This document shows, one piece after another, positions 8,056-17,082 of a stretch of 64,000 bases of DNA (position 1 is its first letter; each line of letters starts with the position of its first letter). The position numbers were made by a program, and so were the translations under genes. The notes beneath the pieces are model-generated. The model had not been told where the DNA came from, did not search any database, and saw only the letters and a program-made list of their open reading frames with translations. This stretch comes from Paenibacillus sonchi (lineage in GTDB: Bacteria > Bacillota > Bacilli > Paenibacillales > Paenibacillaceae): NCBI RefSeq assembly GCF_016772475.1, contig NZ_CP068595.1:2728001-2792000 (forward strand), given 5' to 3'.

Positions 8056-9642
8056 ATGAGTAAGCAACGCAGTGGACGCAGCGCAAGCCGCCGGGGCAGC
8101 TCGGCACCTGCCGCCGGACTGCCAGTGAACAAGAACGACGAGGTCATGCTCGATATTATCGGCATGACTCATGAAGGCGAAGGGGTAGGCCGAGTAGAAG
8201 GCTTTACCCTTTTTGTGCAGGGTGCGCTTCCCGGTGAGAAGGTCCGCGCCAAGGTCCTTAAGACCAAAAAGCAGTATGGCTACGCCAAGCTGCTTGAGCT
8301 TGTCCAGGCCAGCGGCGACCGGATCGCGCCGCCTTGCCCGATCTATGACCAATGCGGCGGCTGCCAGCTGCAGCATATGGACTACACCGCCCAGCTGGCG
8401 TGGAAACGCCAGCTGGTGGTGGACAACCTGCAGCGGATTGGGAAGCTGCAGGTGGCGGGGGCAGCGGGGAGAGGCGCGGACAAGCTGGAAGGTGCGTTGG
8501 CTAACGCTGCTGGCGGTTCAGATTCCCCGGAGGATGCGGGGATCAAGCTGGCTGAGGCAGCGGGCAACGGCAGCAATGCGGCAAATTCTGCCGGCGGCTC
8601 TGACGGCATCATCGTCCGCCCTGCCTTGGGCATGGACGAGCCTTGGCGCTACCGCAACAAGGCCCAGGTGCCCATCGGCGTCACCGAAGGCGGCCTTGTC
8701 GGCGGCTTCTATGCCCGCGGCAGCCACCGGATTGTCGACATGGAGACTTGTCTGATTCAGCATGAGGATAACGACGCGGTCGTTGCTGCTGTAAAAGGCA
8801 TCGGCAGAGACCTGGGGATCACAGCTTACGATGAAGAAACCGGACGCGGCCTTCTTCGCCACGTCGTGGTGAAGAAGGCCTTCAGCACCGGCGAAATGAT
8901 GCTGGTGCTGATCACAAACGGCCGCGATATTCCGCATCTGGATGCCTGGATCGGCAGCATCCGCGAGGCGCTGCCGCAGGTGGAGAGCATCTGCCAGAAC
9001 GTCAACACCCAGCGGACCAACGTAATCTTCGGCAGCGAAACCCGCGTGCTGTGGGGCAGAGATGTCATTTATGACTACATCGGCGATGTGCAGTTCGCCA
9101 TCTCGCCCCGTTCCTTCTACCAGGTCAACCCGGCCCAGACCGAGGTGCTGTACGGCAAAACCGTAGAGTACGCAGGCCTGACCGGTAATGAGACAGTGAT
9201 CGACGCCTACTGCGGCATCGGGACCATTTCGCTGTTCCTGGCCCAGCATGCGGCTAAGGTGTACGGTGTAGAGATTGTGCCTGAAGCTATAGAAGATGCG
9301 CGGGCGAATGCGAAGCTTAACAATATGAACAACGTAGTGTTTGAAGTCGGCGCGTCCGAAGACGTGATTCCGAACTGGAAAGAGCAGGGCGTCACTCCGG
9401 ATGTCATCGTCGTCGATCCGCCGCGCAAGGGCTGTGATCCTCGCCTGTTGAATACCATTCTGGCGATGCAGCCGGAGCGGGTGGTGTATGTATCGTGTAA
9501 TCCGTCGACGTTGGCGAGAGATTTGAGGGTGCTGGAGGATGGCGGGTACAAGACCGCGGAGGTCACTCCGGTGGATATGTTTCCGCATACGGTGCATGTG
9601 GAGTGTTGTGCGTCGCTCGTGAGAATAAATGTGGAAAGCTAA
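8056..9642 (+). CDS. rlmD: 23S rRNA m5U methyltransferase RlmD family, with inserted linker
   Basis: 528 residues, longer than the usual about 455. Order: basic start, TRAM domain (about 25-85), a Cys cluster for an Fe-S site (C94, C100, C103 in CPIYDQCGGCQLQH), then a low-complexity Ala/Gly/Ser segment (about 133-183). After that comes the normal core: the SAM motif DAYCGIGTISLF, the VVDPPRKGC loop and the catalytic YVSCNPSTLARDL. It makes 5-methyluridine in 23S rRNA. The low-complexity linker accounts for the extra length and keeps the reading frame. All catalytic motifs are present, so activity is expected. Confidence 0.9.
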   Translation: MSKQRSGRSASRRGSSAPAAGLPVNKNDEVMLDIIGMTHEGEGVGRVEGFTLFVQGALPGEKVRAKVLKTKKQYGYAKLLELVQASGDRIAPPCPIYDQCGGCQLQHMDYTAQLAWKRQLVVDNLQRIGKLQVAGAAGRGADKLEGALANAAGGSDSPEDAGIKLAEAAGNGSNAANSAGGSDGIIVRPALGMDEPWRYRNKAQVPIGVTEGGLVGGFYARGSHRIVDMETCLIQHEDNDAVVAAVKGIGRDLGITAYDEETGRGLLRHVVVKKAFSTGEMMLVLITNGRDIPHLDAWIGSIREALPQVESICQNVNTQRTNVIFGSETRVLWGRDVIYDYIGDVQFAISPRSFYQVNPAQTEVLYGKTVEYAGLTGNETVIDAYCGIGTISLFLAQHAAKVYGVEIVPEAIEDARANAKLNNMNNVVFEVGASEDVIPNWKEQGVTPDVIVVDPPRKGCDPRLLNTILAMQPERVVYVSCNPSTLARDLRVLEDGGYKTAEVTPVDMFPHTVHVECCASLVRINVES

Positions 9643-9693
9643 TTCAGTCACTCCTGAGCTTACGAAGTTTGCCTTAAGCCTAAAAACTCTGCC

Positions 9694-9750
9694 AAAGAGC
9701 CAAGCGAAATTCAGGTATCCACTCCTGTTTTCCACGGCTCTTTTCTTTTT
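9694..9750 (+). terminator. rho-independent terminator after rlmD
   Basis: AAAGAGCC pairs with GGCTCTTT, with an inner CAGG/CCTG stem in the loop, followed by TCTTTTT. Confidence 0.7.
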
Positions 9751-9945
9751 AAAAGGGTTGTAAGAACTGAAACACCTTGAGAAATCAGGTTTTCTCCGTA
9801 TTTTCTCCGGTCAAAAATGTATCAAGCAAAAACATGCGTTGTTCGAAAATAACGGATAATGAAATTGTCCCAGAAGAATTTACGAGTGATAAAATGGTTA
9901 AAATGGTAAATGTTCAATACTACATCGAAATAAGAGGATCAAGCC

Positions 9946-10815
9946 GTGAATCTATTCTGGTCACATACTATATGGTATTTGTTGTTAGGTTTGGCAATCG
10001 TAATTCAAGTCATATATACTTTGTATCATTCAGAGAATCGCATGAGAACCTTTGCGTTTTACTTGTCGATTGTTGGCTTACCCCTATATTTCGAAACCTT
10101 TATTTTAATTTTTTTTGATGCGTATACCTATTCGCCTGAAATTATTCGCAGTCCAAATCTTGATCCGTTTAATGACGTTTTAACGGGTAATCTGTTCTCA
10201 CAGTTCGGTGTGGCATCATCAGCCCTGTTATTGACGATTCGCCGAAAGTCATTTTACTGGGGGGTTATCGTTGCCTTCCTATACTGTATGCTGGAGGAAA
10301 TTTTCAAGGCATTAGACATTTATCAGCAACATTGGTGGAAAACCTGGATGACATTTATTGGATTGCTCCTGCTGTTCACTATTTCGAAGTGGTTGTATGC
10401 CCATATCGTTCGAGGTGTCCGTCCGATATACTATTATGGCTATATCGTTTTGGCTATGTTCCCCGTTTCTACGATCCTGTTTCAATGGGGTGTGCTTGAT
10501 TTGCTCGGACTAATGCGATTTACGGAAGCGTTATCCTCTAATCCCCAAATAAGCCGTTTCGGTATCTGGATCACTTTTGTTTCGATCAGTTATCCGATTA
10601 TCGTATGGGGGTACTTTCAGCAACATTTGAAGCGGAAAATAGCAGCGGTAACTTTGGTTGGTGCGATTATTTACTTCGGATACAAAAGCCATCTCTTAAT
10701 CTTCAGAGCAGGTTTGTTTGTACGAATTAGTATTCTTTTGCTTCTGTGGATGTGTTTATCCGTGTGGATGATAAACATTTTATACGGTGGACGACCAAAG
10801 TGCAGGTGTAATTAG
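9946..10815 (+). CDS. uncharacterised multi-pass membrane protein
   Basis: 289 residues with about eight hydrophobic helices and few charged loops, no signal peptide and no motif I recognise. Starts at GTG, chosen because AAGAGGAT lies 6 bases upstream; an ATG is not available nearby. Two Cys lie at the extreme C-terminus (KCRCN). It resembles small integral membrane proteins found singly in Bacillales genomes. There is no operon partner. What follows is decayed sequence. Confidence 0.6.
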   Translation: MNLFWSHTIWYLLLGLAIVIQVIYTLYHSENRMRTFAFYLSIVGLPLYFETFILIFFDAYTYSPEIIRSPNLDPFNDVLTGNLFSQFGVASSALLLTIRRKSFYWGVIVAFLYCMLEEIFKALDIYQQHWWKTWMTFIGLLLLFTISKWLYAHIVRGVRPIYYYGYIVLAMFPVSTILFQWGVLDLLGLMRFTEALSSNPQISRFGIWITFVSISYPIIVWGYFQQHLKRKIAAVTLVGAIIYFGYKSHLLIFRAGLFVRISILLLLWMCLSVWMINILYGGRPKCRCN

Positions 10816-10840
10816 CGCTCAAAGTCATCTCTAAGCATAA

Positions 10841-10987
10841 AATGTCATCACAACACCTGGCTGCACCGATCCTGTTTTGTTCGCTGCGGGAGGAATTCCT
10901 TACGGAACTAGTGTAACGGTTGACCAAATGTTCGATATTGCTGTAATCGGTGCTGACCCCACTGGAGCTGCTACATTTAGCGTCTAA
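10841..10987 (+). pseudogene. orphan C-terminal gene fragment
   Basis: A 48-codon frame without its own start reads VLFAAGGIPYGTSVTVDQM followed by FDIAVIGADPTGAATFSV and a stop. Its composition looks like protein, and it is in a different frame from the neighbouring membrane protein. I cannot assign the parent family; the DIAVIG phrase resembles flavoprotein starts but sits at the C-terminus. It is probably debris of a deletion. Confidence 0.35.
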
Positions 10988-11103
10988 ATTATGCAACCCG
11001 CTTACGTGGAGTGTGCAGTGTTGCTAAAACGAAGAGAGTCGTAAGCCGCGCAACGTGAAGATGTTCAAAACCCGCTCGTCACAGCTGCGATGCCAAAACC
11101 TGT

Positions 11104-11295
11104 TTATGCGAGAAGTCTGGCTTCACGGAGCAGCTTCGGGTCGAATCCAGCGCGTTTGAATTGATTAGCCGTGCACCGAGCAGACATGGTGAGTCCGCTC
11201 GCTTTATAATCTGCGATAAGCGCTACCCAGTCATGTCGTAGTTGTACTCTGGCATTCATAAGGCAAAGCTCCAGCATCCTCCATGAATCCGACAA
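11104..11295 (-). mobile_element. IS66-type TnpA remnant
   Basis: The 63-residue frame contains LRHDWVALIADYKASGLTMS and CTANQFKR, matching the start of IS66-family TnpA accessory proteins (RHEW...IAxYRASG...W/CxxN). The beginning is fused to dehydrogenase debris and no TnpB, TnpC or terminal repeats are visible, so this is only a scar. Confidence 0.45.
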
Positions 11296-11413
11296 GTTGT
11301 TGTGTTAAAAAAATCGATCCTTTGAAGTTCGTATTAAGAATCTTGTCGAAGTATTCTTCGCTCATCTCAGTTAACAACATGGGCCCACCGACACCACCAT
11401 TATTAACTAACTG
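11291..11413 (-). pseudogene. short-chain dehydrogenase fragment
   Basis: 41 codons read QLVNNGGVGGPMLLTEMSEE then YFDKILNTNFKGSIFLTQQ. This is the NNAG strand and following helix of the short-chain dehydrogenase fold. Both ends are lost. It lies directly downstream of the TetR-family gene on the same strand, so a TetR-regulated dehydrogenase was probably deleted here. Confidence 0.6.
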
Positions 11414-11452
11414 GTAACCTAAAACGAATCGAAAGCACGCGGATATCCCCGC

Positions 11453-12004
11453 TTAATTGAATAACGCCGGCTGTTTGCCGAAAAGCTTGTTCAGTGTCTC
11501 CAGTACATCCGGCGGATTGTCTTCGTTAAACTGGGTAATCGCAACGCGCAGAGCGGACAAAAGCATTGCCGTGCGGACTTGTATAAAGTACTGCCAGCTC
11601 CTGTCATCCAAACCAGTCCTTTCTTTAACGAAGCTCAGTTTTTGGCTGAGGATATTGGCGAGCCGGGTTTGAAACTCTCCGTACAGATTTGCTTTTATGA
11701 GCGATAGAAAGAACTCTTTTTGACCAAAGCAGATCTCAAATAAAGCCTCAACCATCGCGTTGGAATCGGAATAAGGTCCCACACTCCTTAGTAATTCAGT
11801 GAAGACTGATTCCATCTGGTACAGGACAACATCCGACTTGTCGTCAAACAACCGATAAAAGGTCGCTCTGCCGACACCGGAGGTGTTGACGATGTTGGTT
11901 ACGGTGATGTCATTATAATCAAGCGTCCGCATCAATTCCTCCAGGCCTTTACAAACCAGTTTTGCCGATTGTGTTTTCCGTTTATCATTGCCAATACGAT
12001 ACAT
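11453..12004 (-). CDS. TetR/AcrR family regulator
   Basis: 183 residues. The N-terminal helix-turn-helix (about 30-55: ITVTNIVNTSGVGRATFYRLF) is typical, followed by a helical ligand domain. It is transcribed away from the amidohydrolase gene, with a perfect palindrome between them, so it probably represses that gene and itself. Its ligand is unknown. The dehydrogenase remnant behind it may have been part of its original regulon. Confidence 0.88.
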   Translation of the reverse strand: MYRIGNDKRKTQSAKLVCKGLEELMRTLDYNDITVTNIVNTSGVGRATFYRLFDDKSDVVLYQMESVFTELLRSVGPYSDSNAMVEALFEICFGQKEFFLSLIKANLYGEFQTRLANILSQKLSFVKERTGLDDRSWQYFIQVRTAMLLSALRVAITQFNEDNPPDVLETLNKLFGKQPALFN

Positions 12005-12054
12005 TACCGCCGCTCCTGTTCCACTTCTTCATCTTCCATTGATCACATTCAGAC

Positions 12055-12076
12055 TTATGATATATTTGTATCATAA
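12055..12076. promoter_or_regulatory. candidate TetR operator
   Basis: TTATGATA-TATTTG-TATCATAA is a perfect 8-base inverted repeat midway between the divergent TetR and amidohydrolase genes. It overlaps a plausible -10 (CATAAT) for the latter. Size and position are typical of autoregulatory TetR sites. Confidence 0.6.
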
Positions 12077-12115
12077 TTTAGCCCCATAATAAAATGGATC
12101 AAGGAAGGTTACATC

Positions 12116-13741
12116 ATGAAGAATCATATAAGAAGAAGCTTTCTGAAGACGAGCGGATTTACACTGCTGTCCGTGCTTCTGTTTGGTATTGTGCTCGTGC
12201 TGATGATCAGCAGCGGAGAACGCTGGTTTGCGTATCTGATACTGGCAGCCTGCATCGGAGCGTTGGTGTTTGTGAGAAGGTCGACATTCTGGCACGGGTG
12301 GCGCGTCCCGCTTTGTTGGGTCATCGCACTGGCCGTGGCATGGGCCGGTTTGTTTGCAGGGCAGCCTTCGCCCGTTATCGAACCCTACACCGGACAAAAT
12401 CTGGAACAGCCCAGCGCGCCCTATCAGCTCCTGTTGAATAACGTCACCATTGTGGATACGCGTACCGGCAGCTTAGCTTCCAACATGAGCATTCTGTGCG
12501 CCGACGGGAAAATCAAAGCTATTGCGCCAACGGGCACGCTCCAAGCTGGTGAAAATACCAAGGTCGTAGATGCTGCGGGAAAATACGCCGTTCCCGGATA
12601 TCTGAATATGCATATGCACGTTATTGGGGACAAGCACACAGACGAGATGATGGAGAGTCTCTTGGCTAACGGTATCACAGGGTTCAGGCAGATGAGCGGC
12701 TCGTACGAGCTATTGAAAGAATGGCATTCCGGCGCTTTTACCAATTCGGCAGACCGGCCGGCGCTCCTCACCATGCCTGGCGATGTTCTGACACCGATCA
12801 ACGCGCCGACGCCCGGGATTGCCGTCGGTTTAGTCCGGCTGCAAAAACAGGCAGGGGCCGGTTTTATCAAAGTGGGCGGCGTTACGCCCGATGTGTTCAA
12901 GGCCATTCAGGCGGAAACGGACAGATTGAATATGCCGCTTGTGGGGCATGTGCTGTCCGATATGGATTTAAAAGAGGTTGCCCAACACGGCTTCCGCAGT
13001 GTAGAGCATTTCGGAATCAACAACGGGAGCTTGATCTCAAGCTCCACGGATGAAGACATGCTGCGGGCGCAGGCAAAGAGGATACCGGCTGGAATCACAG
13101 AGAATCCGGTTTTTGTGCAGCTTATGAAGATCAAAGGCCTACGGGATTTTGTGAATGCTCAGGTTCTCAAGATGGCCATCAAAACCTCAGGCGGCAAAGA
13201 GGATGAGGCGGAGCTGAGGCATATCATCAATACGTATAGCGATGAAAAGGCAAAGGAACTTGCCGATGTTTATGTGCAATACAATACCTGGCAGTGTCCG
13301 ACCCTGGTACGTATGCGGTCCGGCCTGTTTTCAGATGGAAGTGAAGCTACCGCCCAGGCGCTTTTCGATCTTTATCTGAAGCTCGTCAGGACTTATGATG
13401 CGAAGGGCGTCAAGATGATGACGGGTACAGATGGGGGCAGCGGAGACAGCTGGCAGATAGCGGGCTATTCCCTTCACGAGGAATTTGATGAGCTTGAGAG
13501 AGCCGGTATCCCGCCGCTTCATGTTCTTCAGATGACAACTCTGAATGGGGCTGAATTTCTGGATCGGATGAACGATATGGGCACCGTGGATATTGGCAAA
13601 AACGCCGATATGGTCCTTCTGGACGCCAACCCCATAGAAAGCGTACAAAATCTTCATAAAATTAACGCTGTGATACGGGCGGGTGCCTATCACGATAATC
13701 AAAAGCTTAGCTCCATTAAGCAAAAGCTGGGAACGAAATAG
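12116..13741 (+). CDS. membrane-anchored amidohydrolase-family protein
   Basis: 541 residues. Three hydrophobic helices occupy about residues 14-32, 38-53 and 65-81. The catalytic domain is of the imidazolonepropionase/prolidase-like amidohydrolase type. Metal ligands are visible: H166 and H168 in NMHMHVIGD, later histidines in LVGHVLSD and VEHFGIN, and the terminal Asp in MTGTDGGSG. The substrate cannot be inferred. The three-helix leader is unusual for this family and would place the enzyme at the membrane. GGAAGG precedes the ATG. Regulation is probably by the divergent TetR protein. Confidence 0.8.
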   Translation: MKNHIRRSFLKTSGFTLLSVLLFGIVLVLMISSGERWFAYLILAACIGALVFVRRSTFWHGWRVPLCWVIALAVAWAGLFAGQPSPVIEPYTGQNLEQPSAPYQLLLNNVTIVDTRTGSLASNMSILCADGKIKAIAPTGTLQAGENTKVVDAAGKYAVPGYLNMHMHVIGDKHTDEMMESLLANGITGFRQMSGSYELLKEWHSGAFTNSADRPALLTMPGDVLTPINAPTPGIAVGLVRLQKQAGAGFIKVGGVTPDVFKAIQAETDRLNMPLVGHVLSDMDLKEVAQHGFRSVEHFGINNGSLISSSTDEDMLRAQAKRIPAGITENPVFVQLMKIKGLRDFVNAQVLKMAIKTSGGKEDEAELRHIINTYSDEKAKELADVYVQYNTWQCPTLVRMRSGLFSDGSEATAQALFDLYLKLVRTYDAKGVKMMTGTDGGSGDSWQIAGYSLHEEFDELERAGIPPLHVLQMTTLNGAEFLDRMNDMGTVDIGKNADMVLLDANPIESVQNLHKINAVIRAGAYHDNQKLSSIKQKLGTK

Positions 13742-13795
13742 TGAATGCAGTTTGTCTGCAGCAGATTGGAACGCATAGTGTCTGCTTCTCAACAC

Positions 13796-13827
13796 AAAAA
13801 GCAGCCCCAATACGGGAGCTGCTTTTT
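13796..13827. terminator. bidirectional terminator
   Basis: AAAAAGCAGC...GCTGCTTTTT with a CCC/GGG continuation forms a symmetrical hairpin with A and T flanks. It serves the amidohydrolase gene on the + strand and the helical-protein gene on the - strand. Confidence 0.8.
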
Positions 13828-13869
13828 GCCGCGCCTGTCCTTAATCAAGGACGGCTGCCGGAACACAGC

Positions 13870-14928
13870 CTACAACTGCTGCAGGAGTGTGGTATAGTAG
13901 GCGTTACCGTTTCGCTTATCCAGCTTTTCCGCTGTGGCGAGAGCCAATTGCTGGAAATGCTTCGCGAGCGACTCAACCTCCCCGGACTGGTGCTCATACG
14001 GGTGCCCTGCCGGAAGCTTGACCTGGAACCGGATGGATTCTTCCGCCAGCCGGCGGAACATCTTGGCCGAATAGGCATTGAAGATCATCTGATCGATCGG
14101 GTTCTCATGATCCAGCGAGGAGGCGACGTACTCTTCGAAGACCTCCAGTGCCTTGACCGGATCGGTCAACGTCAGGTAGCCAATATGCTCTCCCTGGTGA
14201 TACAGAAAGTCGCGGTTTCCCTTTACCAATTTGTAGCCTTTCTTCTGAAGCTTATCCGCTTCCTTCTGACGGCCCAGCCGCAGGAGGGGGAACAGGACTT
14301 TCGTAATCGTCACATGAGGGACCTCACCGCAGGTCATTCGACCCTTGAGAATCGGCTCGGCTGCCTTCACGGTCTTCTCGTCTTCGTTCCGCTTCGCCAG
14401 AAATTCGACCAGACCGTGCTGCTCACAGGCCTCACAATCGCTCATCTCATCCCGTTCCATGGACTGTACGATATCCCACTCGACTTCAGAAGCATCCAGT
14501 TCTCCGAAATCGGCGAGAAGCTTCGCCCGGTAATAGTGATAGGTCCGGCTGCTGTAGCCTTCGGCCGCAAAGCGGGTCTTCATATCCTCCAGCAGGTTCT
14601 CAATCTGGACACGGCTAATTTCTGCAAAAGCGGAGATGCGGTCCAGCACCCACTTGTACGACCACATCAGGCTGTAATCATCGAACCGGCCCGGGTTCTT
14701 GTCATACTGTCCCAGCTGCCAGGAAAAGGCGACCAGCGCCTTCATCGGATAGCCATGGAAGCTGCCCAGCTCTACGATTTCGCTGCGGGCCTCATAGCCC
14801 TGATCGATATCTCCTGCGGCATCTGCCACCCGTACCGCCTGCTCCAGCAGCTCCAGCTTAGCCTTGCCTCCCGGCAGGCCATAGGCTTCTTCCATCAAGT
14901 CGTCGAAACTCATCTCGGTAAAGTTCAT
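13870..14928 (-). CDS. helical (TPR-like) partner of HSP90-family protein
   Basis: 352 residues, almost entirely helical, with repeat-like segments (KLELLEQAVRVADAAGD, LRLGRQKEADKLQKKGYKLV, DPVKALEVFEEYV) that look like degenerate tetratricopeptide units. A CEAC pair lies mid-protein. The start abuts the stop of the HSP90-family gene, so the pair is an operon with coupled translation. By analogy with TPR co-chaperones it may act with that ATPase. That is inference; no direct function is known to me. Confidence 0.7.
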   Translation of the reverse strand: MNFTEMSFDDLMEEAYGLPGGKAKLELLEQAVRVADAAGDIDQGYEARSEIVELGSFHGYPMKALVAFSWQLGQYDKNPGRFDDYSLMWSYKWVLDRISAFAEISRVQIENLLEDMKTRFAAEGYSSRTYHYYRAKLLADFGELDASEVEWDIVQSMERDEMSDCEACEQHGLVEFLAKRNEDEKTVKAAEPILKGRMTCGEVPHVTITKVLFPLLRLGRQKEADKLQKKGYKLVKGNRDFLYHQGEHIGYLTLTDPVKALEVFEEYVASSLDHENPIDQMIFNAYSAKMFRRLAEESIRFQVKLPAGHPYEHQSGEVESLAKHFQQLALATAEKLDKRNGNAYYTTLLQQL

Positions 14929-16766
14929 CTATTCGTTTCCTCCTGTGACATGACTGGCCGTCAATCCCCAATCAATAAATTGAATAATGCCTTTGTTCAG
15001 AAGCGCGATCTCCTGGCGGTTCATCGGATAATGTCCCATCATCAGCGCATTACAGTACAGCATTTCGATAATGGAGGGCAGCATCTTCTGGTGCGCCGGA
15101 TGAAATGCCCGCTCGATGACCGGGTTGTTCAGGTTGAAGTAGAGCGTGGCGTATGCCGCATCCTTGAGCGTAGCGCCCAGGCTGCCCAGCACGGAGGACA
15201 GGGCGTCAGTGCTCACTTCCTTCGTTGCTTCAAGTACGCGCCACTGGGCGGACTCCTCGGACAGCGTGTAGAGTACAGGAATCTCCTCCGGCTTGAAGCG
15301 GCGCAGCTGCACCTGGCAGCGGAATTTCTGCAGGACACTGTCTGCGAGTCTTACGGATTCATAGTAGTTCAGCCGCTCTTGAGGTGTAATATCGGTAAAG
15401 GATAACGATACCTCCTCCGGCAGCAGCCGTTCAGTCTCCACGTCCGGGTCAACGAGCGGCAGCTGGGACAGCAGCTCGGCATCGTAAATAAATCCGCCAT
15501 TCACCACCAGCATGGATTGGGCCGAAGCCACATGGGTAATCTGGCGGTATTCGTCCAGCGTCGCAGTGAAGTAAAGGGGAGGGTGCTGCTTCAGTTCGCC
15601 AAGCGGCTTCCTGCCAAATGTGCTCTCAAACGGCAGCCACTCATGAATAATCGAATAGAAAGACAAATCTTCCACCGCGAGGGCCTTCATGGATAAGGCG
15701 TGCAGCGAAATGATAGATTGCAGGCGATCCGGGTCGTACTCCGCCATCCGCATCAATTCCTGGCGGATGGAGTTCCCCAGCTCTTCCCGCACCTGCTCCA
15801 GCTGGGCATTCTCATAGAAATGCTCCCGGGAAGCGGTCGGCTGCAGCTCATCGGTCCAGATCAGGGATTTCACGAAAAACGCCCAGTCCGGCAGGATATT
15901 GCTGGCAGCTTCAGAGACCAGCATGTGCTTCAAGTACACCCGGTGATTGCGTTTGGCATTGAGGTTCACCGCCTGCGGCAAAATGAAGGCGATGCCTCCC
16001 GTCCGGCCCGAGGCGGTGTGCAGGGGAATGAAATCGCGGAACGTCTCCCCCAGCACCTGCTTGCCGAAGGCCAGCACCTCGTCACGGTGCTTCCGGGCCA
16101 GTTGCGGATCTTTGACCCATGGCGGAGTCAGCGGATTAATCAGGCGGGTGTTACGGTCTGACACCAGTTGGATCGGGTAAGGCAGCAAAGCCCCGTAATG
16201 GAACAGCCCTTCCTGCAGATTGTTCTCCTCGAAGTAAGCTTCGGAGCCTTCTTTGCAACGCAAAAAAACCTTGGTGCCCGGAGCATGTTGCCCTTCGAGC
16301 TTGCGGATCGTATAGGTGCCGTCCGGCTTCCCGCGCCATTCCAGTGCAGGTCCGCCCTTGGCGGATTGGGTGACCATGACGATATCATCACTCACCATGA
16401 AGCAGGACAAGAGTCCGATGCCAAACCGCCCGATAAAAGAGGTGTTGGTGGAGAGAAAGTCTTCACCCCGCTTGGAGGATTGTCCGATCATCGCCAGGAA
16501 CTCATGAATCTCTGCTTCGTTTAACCCGATTCCGTTATCTTCTACCAATAAGGTCGCCCCGGTTGAGGTCCCGCTTACCTCGACATGAATCTTGCCTTCG
16601 TATCCGTCAGGGAATAAGCCTGCCGTGCAGTAATCGCGTCTATGCCATTCTGCAGCAGCTCCCTTAAGAATACCTTCGGGCTGCTATACAAATGGTTAGA
16701 CAAAATGTTGATCATACCGCTTAAGTTGACCTGGAAGCGGTAGGTATCCCGGTTCTGGTTCTCCAT
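14929..16766 (-). pseudogene. HSP90-family ATPase, one-base frameshift
   Basis: The first 57 or so codons from the ATG at 16766 encode FQVNLSGMINILSNHLYSSP and FLRELLQNGIDAI, the first ATP-site motif of HSP90. The frame then breaks at GG (16619-16620). Adding one G joins it to GLFPDGYEGKIHVEVSG and then VEDNGIGLNEAE, GRFGIGLLSCFMVSD and the rest. The repaired protein is about 612 residues, near HtpG length but with a divergent middle and C-terminal region. HSP90 proteins are ATP-driven chaperone dimers. All GHKL motifs are preserved after repair, so a sequencing error or a very recent mutation is likely. An operon partner follows. Confidence 0.75.
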
Positions 16767-17082
16767 TCTTGTTCTCCTGTTCTGTAATCATTTGATATGT
16801 AGACGGACGCAACTCTATATATTACCCAGAAGCCGCATTATAAGAAACAGATATTGCCAATCCCCTCGTGATCCCGTTTAGTTCTAAGGATGTAATAACT
16901 GGATTGCTTCAGTATCGGAGAAGCTCCGCCGAAAGAAGCATAAACTTTAAGCCGGTAGAAGTCGATTAAATAATTAGGGCTTATATACATAAATTTCCCA
17001 TAATAGAACATACCTAGCAATGAGCTTAAGCCCAGGCGTAGAAGCCGTATCTATTAATAGAACTCATTACAGGAGGTAAGCT
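16767..17082. other. intergenic, divergent upstream region
   Basis: Contains the upstream regions of the HSP90-family gene (minus) and the beta-helix gene (plus). I see no riboswitch or gene. An AGGAGG site stands at its right edge. Confidence 0.4.

Noticed and set aside
8518..9735. 405-codon minus-strand frame
   Set aside because: Lies entirely opposite rlmD motifs and the terminator.
9777..10118. 113-codon + frame
   Set aside because: Overlaps the membrane-protein gene in another frame and lacks a ribosome site.
10918..10987. Flavoprotein start (DIAVIGADPTGAA)
   Set aside because: The phrase resembles a Rossmann motif but lies at the end of the frame, right before the stop, so it cannot be an N-terminus.
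13741..15405. Long + strand open frame of 554 codons
   Set aside because: It runs opposite the helical-protein and HSP90 genes, which have real motifs; composition is that of a mirror frame.
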